A DNA stretch of 53,552 nt from Propionibacteriaceae bacterium (GCA_031285845.1 JAITVK010000021.1:1-53552); one strand, 5' to 3'; positions 8,638 through 19,618 are shown, numbered from the stretch's first letter. Numbers and translations: made by a program. Notes: generated by a model not told the origin, from the letters alone.

Positions 8638-9573
8638 ATGAGTTTGGCGGCGCAAGGCTGGGACCAACCCGACGCGGTTCGGGTGCGTGTGCCCGGAAAA
8701 ATCAACCTCGCTTTGTTGGTCGGTCCGCGTGGCGACGACGGTTATCACGAGTTGGCCACCATCTTCCAGGCCGTCTCTTTGTTCGACGAGGTCACGGCCA
8801 CCCTTGCCCCAGCCGACATCACGTGTACGATGCGCGGAGCCATGGCAACCGGCGTCGGAGCAGGAATCGACAATCTGGCTGTCCGGGCGGCCGACCTGCT
8901 GCGGCAGGAGTACGACATCGACGCCGGAGTGGAGTTGACGATCGACAAGTCCATCCCCGTGGCCGGTGGCATGGCCGGTGGTTCAGCGGACGCGGCAGGA
9001 ACACTGGTGGCCTGCGCTCGCCTGTGGCAGTTGTCAGCTGACGACGCCGAACTGGCCGAATTGGGCGCCCGCTTGGGCGCGGATGTCCCGTTTCTGATCA
9101 GTGGCGGTTGCGCGCTCGGATTGGGTCGTGGACAGCGGCTCACTCCGACACTCAGTCGCGGGTCGTACCACTGGGTGTTGGCGATGTCGGATCACGGACT
9201 GTCCACCCCTGAGGTCTACGCACGATTCGACCACCTGGCCGCGCAAGCGGGCCGGACGCCCGCCTCGCCCGACCTGCCGCGGGAACTGATGATGGCGCTG
9301 GCCGCCGGAAACCCCCGCGAAGTCGGCCAGCACTTGGTCAACGATCTCGAGCCCCCCGCCTTCTCGTTGGCCCCGTCGCTTCGGACACTGCTGGGGGTGG
9401 GGCGACGAGCCGGAGCTCTGGGCGGTCTGGTGTCAGGCTCGGGACCGACGGTTGCCTTCTTGGCCTGCGATGAAGACTCCGCCACCAACCTGGCGCTGGA
9501 GTTGTCCAGCCAGGGCGTGGCCCATCAGATCCGGATCGTCACCGGCCCAGTGCCCGGCGCGACCGTGATCTAG
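8638..9573 (+). CDS. ispE: 4-diphosphocytidyl-2-C-methyl-D-erythritol kinase
   Basis: 311-residue GHMP-fold kinase of the MEP isoprenoid pathway; it phosphorylates the 2-hydroxyl of CDP-methylerythritol with ATP. Visible motifs are VRVPGKINLALLVGPRGDDGYHEL at the N terminus, the ATP loop PVAGGMAGGSADAAGT (about residue 105), and GLVSGSGPTVAFL near the C terminus. An upstream in-frame ATG at 8620 would add six residues; I prefer 8638 because a TANNNT box sits six bases before it and no ribosome site is present. The gene ends convergent with the LPG-synthase-like gene. Confidence 0.95.
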   Translation: MSLAAQGWDQPDAVRVRVPGKINLALLVGPRGDDGYHELATIFQAVSLFDEVTATLAPADITCTMRGAMATGVGAGIDNLAVRAADLLRQEYDIDAGVELTIDKSIPVAGGMAGGSADAAGTLVACARLWQLSADDAELAELGARLGADVPFLISGGCALGLGRGQRLTPTLSRGSYHWVLAMSDHGLSTPEVYARFDHLAAQAGRTPASPDLPRELMMALAAGNPREVGQHLVNDLEPPAFSLAPSLRTLLGVGRRAGALGGLVSGSGPTVAFLACDEDSATNLALELSSQGVAHQIRIVTGPVPGATVI

Positions 9574-9631
9574 AGGTTCCGAGGACACGCCGTACCGTCC
9601 AACCCCGACGGATCACAGATCGCGGCAGGTC

Positions 9632-12151
9632 TCACAACTCACCGTGTCGAGTCATCCAACGATAGGCGACCCACCCGATCGGCACGCGCAGCCAGTAGGT
9701 CACCAGCCGGAAAAGCAAGACGATCGACGCCGCGACACCGGCGTTGAGCCCCAGTGAGGCCAGCGTCGCCGCCTCGGTGACTTCGATGGTGCCCATGCCG
9801 CCAGGGGTTGGGATGATCGATCCGGCCGACGTCGCGATCAGATACGCCATTGCGACACCGAGGAACGGCAGGTCGCGCCCGAAGGCGTACACCGCCCATT
9901 GAAACGCGGTGATATAGGCCGCCAGAACCACGACGTTCCCACCCAAACCGATCGCCAAACGGTACGGACTGGACAGCAATTCCACCAGGCGGGGCCAGGT
10001 TCGATGCAACAGCGGGGTGACCCGCCCCAAGACCCATGTCCTCGAGCGCGGGACCACCATGACGACGCCGACCGCGACGACGACCAACAGCACGGCGATC
10101 AAAGCGCTGGGCGTGAATTCGAATGGCAGCAACTGACTCGACCCGGTCGCCACGGTCAACACCACCAGGGACGCGACCACGACCACGACATTGGCCACCT
10201 GAGTCAGCGCCGCTGTGGCGGCCGCCACGGCCGTGGGCACCTGGCGTCTGGTCATCAGACGCAGATTGATCGCAGCCGGTCCGATGCCCGCCGGGGCCGC
10301 CAAGGCGACAAAACTGGAGGCGACCTGACCCAAATAGGCTTTCCAAAAGGGGATTTTCACCGGCGAGAAGGCCAAGAACGACACCGCCGCTCCGGCGTAA
10401 CCGACCAAACCGGCCACGAAAGCGGCGACCGCCCAACGCCAGTCGGATTCACGCAACGCTTGGACGACTTGCGGCAAGTTGAAGGAGGTCAACACGATGA
10501 TGATCGCGACGGTCACCAGGATGGTCATCACCACCGACCGCACGCCGATCCGCGTCAAATGGTCAGTCTGGGTCGGAGCACTCGGATGATCTTTGGTCAA
10601 CTCGGTCCGAAGCCCGGCCAGGACCTCTTTGGCCGGTTCTAATCGGTCTCGAGTCGGTTTGGGAATGGCCGGGATCTGCATCAGGGGCCCCAACTCGGCC
10701 AACTCGCCTTCCGGCACCGCCCGCCGCGCCGAAGCCAGCGCCCGAGCCGGTCCGATCAGCGCCGCGATGAGCGCGATCATCTGCGTCAAATCGATACGCC
10801 GCGCCAACTGGGAACTGGCGACGTCACCAGACTCCCAGCCCAAAACCCACACCCACCGAGGATCAGCCCCAGACGCGGTGTCGGCGTGGTTCACCGGCTG
10901 AGTCGTCACAGCCGCGCCCGCGCGCTCTGCGACCCGGAAACACTGGGGCGTCAACGCGCGGTGAGCGATGCCGCAGCGGTGGGCGCTCAAAATCTGACGC
11001 CACATCTCGTCCACCAGATCATCGGTCACCTGATCGGGGGTCAGGTCAGCGAAGCAGACGGACGGTCGAGTGGCCTCACGGATGATGAGCATCGAATCCT
11101 CAGCCTCGGCGATCGCCAACACGGCCGGAGTCGCCACCCCTGCGGAACGCACGGCGTACGACAACAAAGCCGAACGTTCAGCCGTCTGCCGCAGCGACAG
11201 CGCGGTGCGCCCTTCAACAGCGCGCGACCGAAGATAGCGCCAGCCTCTGGTCAGAATGCTCATGACTTGGCGGTCACCGTCGAGGACGATGATGTTATAG
11301 GTCTTCGCGGCCATGGTGCGCACCACGTAGAGCCGATGATCGAGGAAGAATTGGGGGGTTTGGCGTCCGCGGCGGTCGACGACCTTCGATCTGGCTTTGT
11401 CGACCCCGACCCGATCCAGCGTCACGGGCGAGAATCCGGCCCGACAGACACCATCGACCAGCGTTTGGCCGTACGCGCGCTGGGAGGCCACCCCGAAGGC
11501 GTACCGCGCGACGTAGCCCATCAGACGCCCGGCGAGCAGAGCGATCGCCATGCCGGGCAGCGAGTCGGCGGTCGTCACCACGGCCACCACCACCGAGATC
11601 CACAACAGGTTCCACGACCAGCTGATCGAACGGCGGCTGGCCGGGGTCGCCACCGACGTGAGCAGCGCGGTGATGGCCGCGACATAGGTCGGGATGGTCA
11701 AAGTCTCGACCGCGCCTTTGCGGACGGACAACCCCTGAACCAGAGAGTCGGGCCCCATTTGGCGGATCAGGAAGACGATGACGATGCCCGCCAGGATGCC
11801 GCCGATCGCCCCGATCAGTCCCTGCAAGGCGGCCATCGGGTGCCGTCGGACCAACAGTTCGATGCCGATCGCCACCGGCGGGAACAAGATGACGATCATG
11901 TCGAGAACAGCCACCGGTACGAACAGGATCCGCTGCAGCAAGACGGCGAAGGATCGCACATCGGCGGTGATCCCAGCCGTCGTGTTGTGAGCGTAGACGA
12001 CCATCAGACACACCAGGATGATGCTGACACCACAGCCGATGACCCCGATCAAGTCGGACGGATTCCGTACCTTGGCCCGCGGATCATCCCAGACCCCGAC
12101 CCGGGACTGCCCGACCACGGCCTGGGACTCAGGCGGAACGGTCGTGCTCAT
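9632..12151 (-). CDS. LPG synthase/flippase-like membrane protein with N-terminal pseudokinase
   Basis: About 839 residues. The order is N-terminal membrane helices (about 30-210), a cytoplasmic kinase-like region (about 230-520), and a C-terminal lysylphosphatidylglycerol-synthase-type transmembrane domain (about 540-839) with PAGIGPAAINLRLM and SAGSIIPTPGGMGTIEV, typical of YbhN/AglD-like proteins. In the kinase-like part the catalytic loop reads HRALTPQCF (near residue 395), without the catalytic Asp and metal-binding Asn, and the DFG position reads GWESG. I infer no phosphotransfer. No aminoacyl-transferase domain is present, so this is not a classical MprF. A TAGACT box 8 bases upstream supports the ATG at 12151. 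Confidence 0.75.
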   Translation of the reverse strand: MSTTVPPESQAVVGQSRVGVWDDPRAKVRNPSDLIGVIGCGVSIILVCLMVVYAHNTTAGITADVRSFAVLLQRILFVPVAVLDMIVILFPPVAIGIELLVRRHPMAALQGLIGAIGGILAGIVIVFLIRQMGPDSLVQGLSVRKGAVETLTIPTYVAAITALLTSVATPASRRSISWSWNLLWISVVVAVVTTADSLPGMAIALLAGRLMGYVARYAFGVASQRAYGQTLVDGVCRAGFSPVTLDRVGVDKARSKVVDRRGRQTPQFFLDHRLYVVRTMAAKTYNIIVLDGDRQVMSILTRGWRYLRSRAVEGRTALSLRQTAERSALLSYAVRSAGVATPAVLAIAEAEDSMLIIREATRPSVCFADLTPDQVTDDLVDEMWRQILSAHRCGIAHRALTPQCFRVAERAGAAVTTQPVNHADTASGADPRWVWVLGWESGDVASSQLARRIDLTQMIALIAALIGPARALASARRAVPEGELAELGPLMQIPAIPKPTRDRLEPAKEVLAGLRTELTKDHPSAPTQTDHLTRIGVRSVVMTILVTVAIIIVLTSFNLPQVVQALRESDWRWAVAAFVAGLVGYAGAAVSFLAFSPVKIPFWKAYLGQVASSFVALAAPAGIGPAAINLRLMTRRQVPTAVAAATAALTQVANVVVVVASLVVLTVATGSSQLLPFEFTPSALIAVLLVVVAVGVVMVVPRSRTWVLGRVTPLLHRTWPRLVELLSSPYRLAIGLGGNVVVLAAYITAFQWAVYAFGRDLPFLGVAMAYLIATSAGSIIPTPGGMGTIEVTEAATLASLGLNAGVAASIVLLFRLVTYWLRVPIGWVAYRWMTRHGEL

Positions 12152-12159
12152 ACTGGTGG

Positions 12160-12165
12160 AGTCTA
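12160..12165 (-). promoter_or_regulatory. -10 box TAGACT, probable leaderless transcript
   Basis: On the minus strand TAGACT ends eight bases before the ATG of the LPG-synthase-like gene and no ribosome site is seen, which fits a leaderless mRNA. Confidence 0.4.
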
Positions 12166-12348
12166 GTGCAGGCCAACCAACCAAGGTTCTTCCCAGGCCC
12201 AGCGAAGCGAAAACCCTGATCGGTCTACCGCTGACATCGTCAAACGTCCCACGATCGACACGCCGACCGGGGATGTCATGGCTAGCCCCAGCTCGTCTGG
12301 TTCACCGCCCAAAAGAACGTCAAGAGTCCGACCGAGCACGGGGCCAGC

Positions 12349-13068
12349 TCAGCGGTCTGCGACATCGCGATGAACGGGCTCCCCGACGAAGACGGCGCAC
12401 GCCTGGGTCCGGCCGATCGTCCCGGAAGCCACCGTGCGCAGTGAACATCGGTGAGCCCAGTTCTCCACTGCCTGGGTGACGGCCTCGCTCGACCAGCGTC
12501 GAGCCCCGAGAACCGCCCCCGGAATTCCGATCAGGATCCTCAAGACCGCCGCGATCAATGATCGTCCGATGGGGCGAGAAGTCCATAAGTCGGCCCGAAG
12601 AACTCCGGACGAGGATGCAGACTCGGCGGGCCACACCACCACTACAGTGCCGCCGGGTCGGACAAGCCGCTGTGTCTCATCAAGGACCAAGTCAGGCCGG
12701 TGATGCAGATGCAGCAGGTTAGCCACTATCACGGCTTCGGCGCAGTGGGACGCAAGGCCGGTACGCGCGGCATCCGCCCGAACTCCGGTCGTGATTCTCC
12801 CGCTACTGACAGCGCGGCCCAACATGGCGGCCGAAGTGTCCACACCCATCACAGACCAACCACGGACTACCAGAGGCCAGCTCCCCAGCCCCGTCCCACA
12901 ACCCAAATCGACTGCGGTTCCCGGCTCGGGCAAGCAGTCCGAGACCACCCGACCCACTTCCGACGTCAACGGTGAATCCCAGATCAAATCGTAGACAGCG
13001 GCGTACGCCGACCAGAAGTGGCTCTCGCGCTCGCAACGATCTGCGTGACGGTGTCGCGCGGACGCCAT
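12349..13068 (-). CDS. Class I SAM-dependent methyltransferase
   Basis: 239 residues. Motif I VDLGCGTGLGSWPL (about residue 53) binds S-adenosylmethionine, followed by the acidic end of strand 2 (GVDTSAAML), ANLLHLHHRPD and LVRPGGTVVVVWPAE, the usual Rossmann order of UbiE/Methyltransf_11 proteins. The substrate cannot be told. The ATG at 13068 lies one base after the stop of the upstream gene (TGATATG), so translation is probably coupled to it. Longer in-frame starts would overlap that gene and are less likely. Confidence 0.8.
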   Translation of the reverse strand: MASARHRHADRCERESHFWSAYAAVYDLIWDSPLTSEVGRVVSDCLPEPGTAVDLGCGTGLGSWPLVVRGWSVMGVDTSAAMLGRAVSSGRITTGVRADAARTGLASHCAEAVIVANLLHLHHRPDLVLDETQRLVRPGGTVVVVWPAESASSSGVLRADLWTSRPIGRSLIAAVLRILIGIPGAVLGARRWSSEAVTQAVENWAHRCSLRTVASGTIGRTQACAVFVGEPVHRDVADR

Positions 13069-13069
13069 A

Positions 13070-13336
13070 TCAGTAAATGAACAAGCGCCAACCGCCGCTG
13101 GCGATTCCCGAAAGCAACCAAATGCCGTAAACAATAGCGAGGATCCCAGCCCACCAGGCCGAACCACCAGTCACCAAAGCGACGATGCCCACGATCACGA
13201 ACAGCCCGCCAAGCAGCCCACACTTGGCCACATAAGCGCCTGTCTTGATCTTCTGCCCAGCAGTCGTCTGAGGCTTCTGTTCGGCCCCCGCCGCGCTCGT
13301 GGGCTCCCGATCAGAGCCGAGTGTTTCGTCAGACAT
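13070..13336 (-). CDS. Small two-helix membrane protein
   Basis: 88 residues, not recognised. The N-terminal 35 residues are hydrophilic, followed by two hydrophobic segments (CGLLGGLFVIVGIVALVTG and WWAGILAIVYGIWLLSGIA). AAAGGGAG lies upstream of the ATG at 13336 and decides the start. It is directly followed by the methyltransferase gene with a one-base gap, so the two form an operon. The pairing suggests that the methyltransferase acts at the membrane, but nothing else supports this. Confidence 0.65.
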   Translation of the reverse strand: MSDETLGSDREPTSAAGAEQKPQTTAGQKIKTGAYVAKCGLLGGLFVIVGIVALVTGGSAWWAGILAIVYGIWLLSGIASGGWRLFIY

Positions 13337-13776
13337 GATCCAACTCCCTTTCTTCGATGTCTGTTCCTGCGATTGAACCCATCTCCGGGGACTCCAGCAA
13401 AACCCATTCCCTGAGGCTCTGCCGTTCGCAACTTTGACGCTACGCCCTGGTGCACCACAATTCCAGCCGAAGGCCTCAGGTTTGGCCACCTGGCCACACC
13501 AGTCAACTGCCGGGACCGATGGGGCACTACGCTAAATCAATCTTGGCCACCGATGGCCGTCGGCGCGTGCAAGACTCAGAAGCTTCTGTTCGCGCGAGAC
13601 CACCGACGACGGCAAGAAGGTCAACAACCCTGTGACTGTGCTCGCTGCCGGCCTCGCCGTCACTCGCGTCAAGGTCACGCTTCCCCACGACGACTCGATG
13701 ACTTTCACCGGCCGTGAACTGGTCGTCACGTCTGGACAGTGTCAGATGGCGAAAATCATGACGTGCCTCAGCAGCC
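13337..13776. other. Intergenic region with a possible gene remnant
   Basis: 440 bases between the small membrane protein gene and the TetR gene. From about 13596 to 13755 one plus-strand frame reads like protein (ETTDDGKKVNNPVTVLAAG and onwards to TFTGRELVVTSG) with GC-rich third positions, but it has no start codon or ribosome site and I cannot assign it. Around 13761-13772 the string GACGTGCCTCAG matches the tip of the insertion sequence ends. No promoter could be placed with confidence. Confidence 0.3.
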
Positions 13777-14397
13777 CTAGTTCAGTCGGAAATTCAGATC
13801 CAGGTTGTGCATGCCATTCCAGGCCAGGTTGACCAGATGGTTGGCGACCTCCTGTTTCGTGAACTCGGGATTGTCTAACCACCACTGGCCAGTCATCGCG
13901 ACCAAACCGGTCAACGCCTGCGCTATCAATGAGACGGCCTTGGGATCGAAACCTCGCTTCTCGAAACGCGGAATGAGCAGACCCTCGACTCGGACGATGA
14001 CGTCGTTCAAAATGCTGGCGAAGCCCGACACACCCGCCTCGGATGAGTCACGCATGATGATCTGAAACCCTTCGGGACAAGACTCGATGTAATCCAGCAA
14101 GGCCATGGTGCCCAATTCGAGCAGCCGACGTGAGCCGACAGTACGATCGGTCAGCGCGTCGCGTAACGCATGAAGCAGCGTGTTGACTTCTCGGTCGACC
14201 ACGACCGCGTACAACCCCTCTTTGCCACCGAAATGCTCGTAGATGACCGGCTTCGACACTTCCGCCCGGGCCGCGATCTCTTCGATCGACGTGCCGTCGA
14301 AGCCCTTCTCGGCGAAACAGACTCGGGCGACACCGATGAGTTGATCGCGCCGCTCAGCGGCCGTCATGCGTCGTCGAAGGGTCGCCGGTTCACTCAT
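13777..14397 (-). CDS. TetR/AcrR family transcriptional regulator
   Basis: 206 residues. The N-terminal helix-turn-helix is clear: RRDQLIGVARVCFAEKGFDG then TSIEEIAARAEVSKPVIYEHFGGKEGLYAVVV. The C-terminal domain is the variable ligand-binding part, with TGLVAMTGQWWLDNPEF as in the lipid-related mycobacterial and actinobacterial regulators. The ATG at 14397 gives the usual short arm MSEPATLRRRMTAAERR. The gene runs in the same direction as the DUF6320-like and acyltransferase genes just upstream (40-base gap), so it may belong to the same unit and control it. Confidence 0.88.
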   Translation of the reverse strand: MSEPATLRRRMTAAERRDQLIGVARVCFAEKGFDGTSIEEIAARAEVSKPVIYEHFGGKEGLYAVVVDREVNTLLHALRDALTDRTVGSRRLLELGTMALLDYIESCPEGFQIIMRDSSEAGVSGFASILNDVIVRVEGLLIPRFEKRGFDPKAVSLIAQALTGLVAMTGQWWLDNPEFTKQEVANHLVNLAWNGMHNLDLNFRLN

Positions 14398-14437
14398 CCC
14401 CCCAGTTTGTCTTATCGCGGCGAGAGACGCCAGTCGA

Positions 14438-15010
14438 TCAGGTGTGGAAGTATTTGCGCACCCCGGCGAAAAACCCCGCACCCAGTGCGACCACCGCAGC
14501 GGCAAGCAGGCCGAAGGCGACACTGGCCATGACAATCAGAGGCCACCTGGTCGGCCCGCTCCACGCGATCAGACCGGTGACAGCGAAGACGAGGGACAAC
14601 GCGGCCAGGGTCAGCATCGGCATCACGTTATGTCGTTGCCGTCGAAAATCGGTGAAGAACAAGGCTCCGACCACGATCAGCGCCGAGAAACAGACGATCG
14701 GAACCACCGTCATCGCCCACCCCGGAGCGAGCAATAGGTCGATCAGGACGAGCAGAACCACCACGTCAGCGACCAGTTTGACGAACTGGCTGATCCGATT
14801 GACGTCGATCAGACCTGGGGCCAAGGTGAAGGACCACACCACCCACAGCCCCCACAGAACCACCACCGACCATGCCCGACCACCGACCACGATGTTCACC
14901 ACGGTCGACGCCAGCGCCGCGACCAGGAAAGGCCATTTCACCCAAGCGATGATCTGGTGGCGAGCACGCGTTCTCGGTCCCAACGCTGGATAGACGAGAT
15001 CAACCCGCAT
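14438..15010 (-). CDS. DUF6320-like membrane protein
   Basis: 190 residues with five or six hydrophobic helices and a short basic C terminus (AGVRKYFHT). It overlaps the end of the condensation-type acyltransferase gene by 11 bases, so the two are translationally coupled. Small membrane proteins of the DUF6320 type are known beside alcohol acetyltransferase/condensation proteins, and the context fits. I assign the family from size, topology and neighbour rather than a sharp motif. Function unknown; a partner that brings a lipid substrate to the acyltransferase is an inference. Confidence 0.55.
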   Translation of the reverse strand: MRVDLVYPALGPRTRARHQIIAWVKWPFLVAALASTVVNIVVGGRAWSVVVLWGLWVVWSFTLAPGLIDVNRISQFVKLVADVVVLLVLIDLLLAPGWAMTVVPIVCFSALIVVGALFFTDFRRQRHNVMPMLTLAALSLVFAVTGLIAWSGPTRWPLIVMASVAFGLLAAAVVALGAGFFAGVRKYFHT

Positions 15011-16526
15011 TCAGATCACTGCCTTCCACCCGAACTGTCACGTTGTCACGACCGAGCAGCGCCAACAACTCCTCCTCGAATGACGGATCCGCTGTCATCT
15101 TGGTGATCGACAAGACCGTACGCCCATTGAACGTCACCATCGCACAACTGGCTCGGTTGGTCTGAGCCCCACCGAGGACGAAGCCGAACGACCGGATGTG
15201 ATCGGCTAACTCCGGCGGCATCTGAACCACGCCCAGGTTGGACAGTGTGTTTGAAAACACCTTGTCACCGAGGAAACCATAGACGATTCTGGCCACCGGC
15301 GATTTGATGAACAGCGGAACGTAGCGCACCGTTCGTACGATCCGAAGCGTCGAGTTCAACATCTGCGACATCATCGCCTTAGAGCCTTTGCGACGCAGCT
15401 GTTCGGCGATCTGGCCGATGATCGCGTCGACACTGGTGACCTCTTCCAGACGCAGTTTGACGCCGCAATACATCGAAAAATTGCGCACCGTCACACTCGG
15501 GTAGAACTTGCGCATGTCGACCGGAACCTGAATGTTGATCTCACCGGTGAGGTCCTCGGTCGCGTGACGGCCAGCCAAGAACATCAGAGCCAGGACGTAT
15601 GCGGTGATGCTGGCGGAGCGCGCCTTGGCCGCCCGCTTCAATTCGGAAGCGTCGATCAGGAAGTGCAGGATCTGACACGGACTGGTCAGTGCCAAGTCGC
15701 CACTCATCTGGGTGGCGATCTTGTCGAGGAAACCCGAGGTGGTGGCGGTTTTGTCCGCCCGCGGAAACTCGTTGGCCGCCTCCGCCGCCGAGGGTGAGGC
15801 GTTGATGTCGACGATGCCGAATTCGGTGTCGCGATCGCTGCCCTCTGAGCCGATCAACAGATGCAGGTACGTCGCGGCGAGCGCTTTGAGGAAGGTCATC
15901 CCGCCCGCGCCGTCAGTCAGAATGTGGAAGAACTCGACCGACACCCGGTCATGGAAGTACGTCACGCGAAACGACGGCGAATTCGACCCGGAGATCGCCA
16001 GCGGCTGACACGGCAATCCGACTTCTGGCTGGATGGCGTAGCGCCGCTTCGAGGCGTCCAGGTAATGCCAGAAGAAGCCCTTCTTGACACAAGTGGCGAA
16101 GGTCGGGAATCGCTTGATCGTGAAGTTCAACGCCATCTGGAGCAACGGGATCACGACCGGTTCCCGCAGGCGCATCGACAGCCGGAAGACTTCCATGTGT
16201 CCATGCTTCATCGACACGGGGTAGATCTTGGCAGCGTCGTCCAGCCGATACCACGTCTTAGGAGACCGGGCGTAGAACCCTCCCAGGTTGGTCATGCTCA
16301 GCCGAGCGATCGCCTCACCTAAGGGCAAGCGGACACTGGCGAAATAGGCCAGGGCGGCCACGAAGTCGTCTTTCAACGCCGCTTTCTCATCCCGAGGCAG
16401 AACACAACGACTCGTCAGACCGTCGAGGAACTGACTCACAATGACGGTCTGGTCGGAATCGAGTTGGTCAAGATAGTGGCGTAGCGCCTTCGCGCCGTCG
16501 GCGACGGTGGCCACGCCTTTGCTCAC
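15000..16526 (-). CDS. Condensation-type acyltransferase (alcohol acetyltransferase-like)
   Basis: 508 residues of the CoA-dependent acyltransferase superfamily. The active-site motif FHILTDGAGG (HxxxDG) is near residue 215, and KTWYRLDDAAKIYP near residue 90 is typical of the alcohol-acetyltransferase-like branch. It may join an acyl group to an alcohol or amine of a lipid; the substrate is unknown. The start is the GTG at 16526, placed behind AGGAG by eight bases; an upstream ATG/GTG in frame has no such site. It heads a unit with the DUF6320-like gene and TetR. Confidence 0.78.
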   Translation of the reverse strand: MSKGVATVADGAKALRHYLDQLDSDQTVIVSQFLDGLTSRCVLPRDEKAALKDDFVAALAYFASVRLPLGEAIARLSMTNLGGFYARSPKTWYRLDDAAKIYPVSMKHGHMEVFRLSMRLREPVVIPLLQMALNFTIKRFPTFATCVKKGFFWHYLDASKRRYAIQPEVGLPCQPLAISGSNSPSFRVTYFHDRVSVEFFHILTDGAGGMTFLKALAATYLHLLIGSEGSDRDTEFGIVDINASPSAAEAANEFPRADKTATTSGFLDKIATQMSGDLALTSPCQILHFLIDASELKRAAKARSASITAYVLALMFLAGRHATEDLTGEINIQVPVDMRKFYPSVTVRNFSMYCGVKLRLEEVTSVDAIIGQIAEQLRRKGSKAMMSQMLNSTLRIVRTVRYVPLFIKSPVARIVYGFLGDKVFSNTLSNLGVVQMPPELADHIRSFGFVLGGAQTNRASCAMVTFNGRTVLSITKMTADPSFEEELLALLGRDNVTVRVEGSDLNAG

Positions 16527-16672
16527 AACAATTTCTCCTGACCAGTTCACGCTACCCCGTAAGCTTGCAGCACTAACCCTACCTTGGCTCACCCGAACCG
16601 CGGTCGACGAACCTGACCATCACCATCGCGGACCTGGTCATCCCCCGCGTGACGAACCGCCCACAGCGATGA

Positions 16673-17308
16673 TCAGAACCCGAAATGGACCCCATCAGGC
16701 AGCAGGTCACGAGCTGGTTCGGCATAGTCGATCGCAGTCACCGCGCCATCCGTGATATGAAAACTCGTGACCGAAGCCAAGGAGCATTGACGTTTTCTCG
16801 GATCGTGCCACAAGTGACGTCCCTCCGCCTTCAATCGGGTCACCCAGATCGGCAGTTGATGAGACACGACGACAGCCTGACCGTCGGGTCCGGCAGCGAC
16901 CGCCACGTCGCACAGGGCTTGAGTCATCCGATCCGCGATGACGGCGTACGGCTCGCCCCAACTCGGACGGAAAGGATCAATCAAATGCCGCCAATTCTTC
17001 GGCGCGCGCGCGGCAGCGGCGCTCGACCCCATGATCTGACCAGCGAAGACGTTGCCCGCTTCGATCAGACGCGCGTCACACACCACACCCAACTGCGGAA
17101 AAAGCTCCGCCACGGGAATCATGGACTCTTGGGCGCGCTCCAACGGCGAACAACGCAGATGAGCGACTGGGACACCGACGAAAAACTCGGCGGCTTTGAC
17201 CACCATGGCCCGTCCCAGAACGGACAGATGAAACCCAGGAAGGCGTTCGTACAAGACCCCTGCGGGATTTTCCACCTGGCCGTGTCTCATCACATGAATG
17301 ATGGACAT
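16673..17308 (-). CDS. Histidine phosphatase family protein (phosphoglycerate mutase-like)
   Basis: 211 residues. The catalytic MRHGQVENP is at residues 6-14 and the second conserved histidine lies in AVVVSHQLPIW, with the arginine in CSPLERAQES. This is the branch of small cytosolic phosphatases found in actinobacteria; the substrate is not defined by sequence. AGGGGGTGG before the ATG at 17308 sets the start. bS22 lies just upstream on the same strand, about 50 bases away. Confidence 0.87.
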   Translation of the reverse strand: MSIIHVMRHGQVENPAGVLYERLPGFHLSVLGRAMVVKAAEFFVGVPVAHLRCSPLERAQESMIPVAELFPQLGVVCDARLIEAGNVFAGQIMGSSAAAARAPKNWRHLIDPFRPSWGEPYAVIADRMTQALCDVAVAAGPDGQAVVVSHQLPIWVTRLKAEGRHLWHDPRKRQCSLASVTSFHITDGAVTAIDYAEPARDLLPDGVHFGF

Positions 17309-17357
17309 GCGACCACCCCCTGGGAACAAGCCCGGTGGAGTTCCACGCGAGTCCGAC

Positions 17358-17459
17358 TCAACGACCGGCGCGACGACGCTGGATACGCGTCTTCTTCAGC
17401 AGCTTGCGGTGCTTCTTCTTCGCCATGCGCTTGCGACGCTTTTTGATGACCGAACCCAC
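17358..17459 (-). CDS. 30S ribosomal protein bS22 (AURKAIP1/COX24 domain)
   Basis: 33 codons from a GTG at 17459: [19 protein letters not shown], then [14 protein letters not shown] and a TGA. The highly basic [16 protein letters not shown] core is the AURKAIP1/COX24 motif of the small protein found near the decoding centre of actinobacterial 30S subunits. AGGAAAGG lies seven bases before the GTG. It is too short to be called by most length cut-offs and is easily missed. proC lies upstream on the same strand. Confidence 0.92.
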   Translation of the reverse strand: MGSVIKKRRKRMAKKKHRKLLKKTRIQRRRAGR

Positions 17460-17609
17460 TGTTGACCTTTCCTCGGGGAATACCCATGATGCTTCTCGAC
17501 CGGTGTTCCACTGGCCGACTATTGATCCTACCGTGCCGGACAGTCACGACCAAACCTCACTCATCCTGGCGACGACTATCAGCCTGCGCGCGCCAGTCTG
17601 GACCACGTC

Positions 17610-19486
<1,877 letters not shown>

Positions 19487-19606
19487 CTAGATGATGGACT
19501 CGACGTCGCACCGGGGCGTCTCAGCCGACGCCCGCCCGCAGGGCAAACAAGCAGCCGGGCGCGAAGAACACTGCCGAATTTTGATGCCGGGATGCCGATC
19601 GAGCAC

Positions 19607-19612
19607 TAGTAT
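19607..19612 (+). promoter_or_regulatory. -10 box TAGTAT for leaderless aldo/keto reductase gene
   Basis: TAGTAT ends six bases before the ATG at 19619, so the transcript probably starts on or next to the start codon. No -35 box at a good distance. Confidence 0.5.
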
Positions 19613-19618
19613 GGAGAT

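Noticed and set aside
7182-8748. Long open frames of 386 and 446 codons on the minus strand opposite the 667-residue membrane protein
   Set aside because: They are Arg/Gly/Ser-rich, have no recognisable domain or ribosome site, and arise from GC-rich low-complexity codons of the real gene.
10886-12166. 426-codon plus-strand frame opposite the flippase-like gene
   Set aside because: Composition is dominated by Arg, His, Asp and Gln, typical of an antisense shadow; the minus-strand frame has clear membrane helices and motifs.
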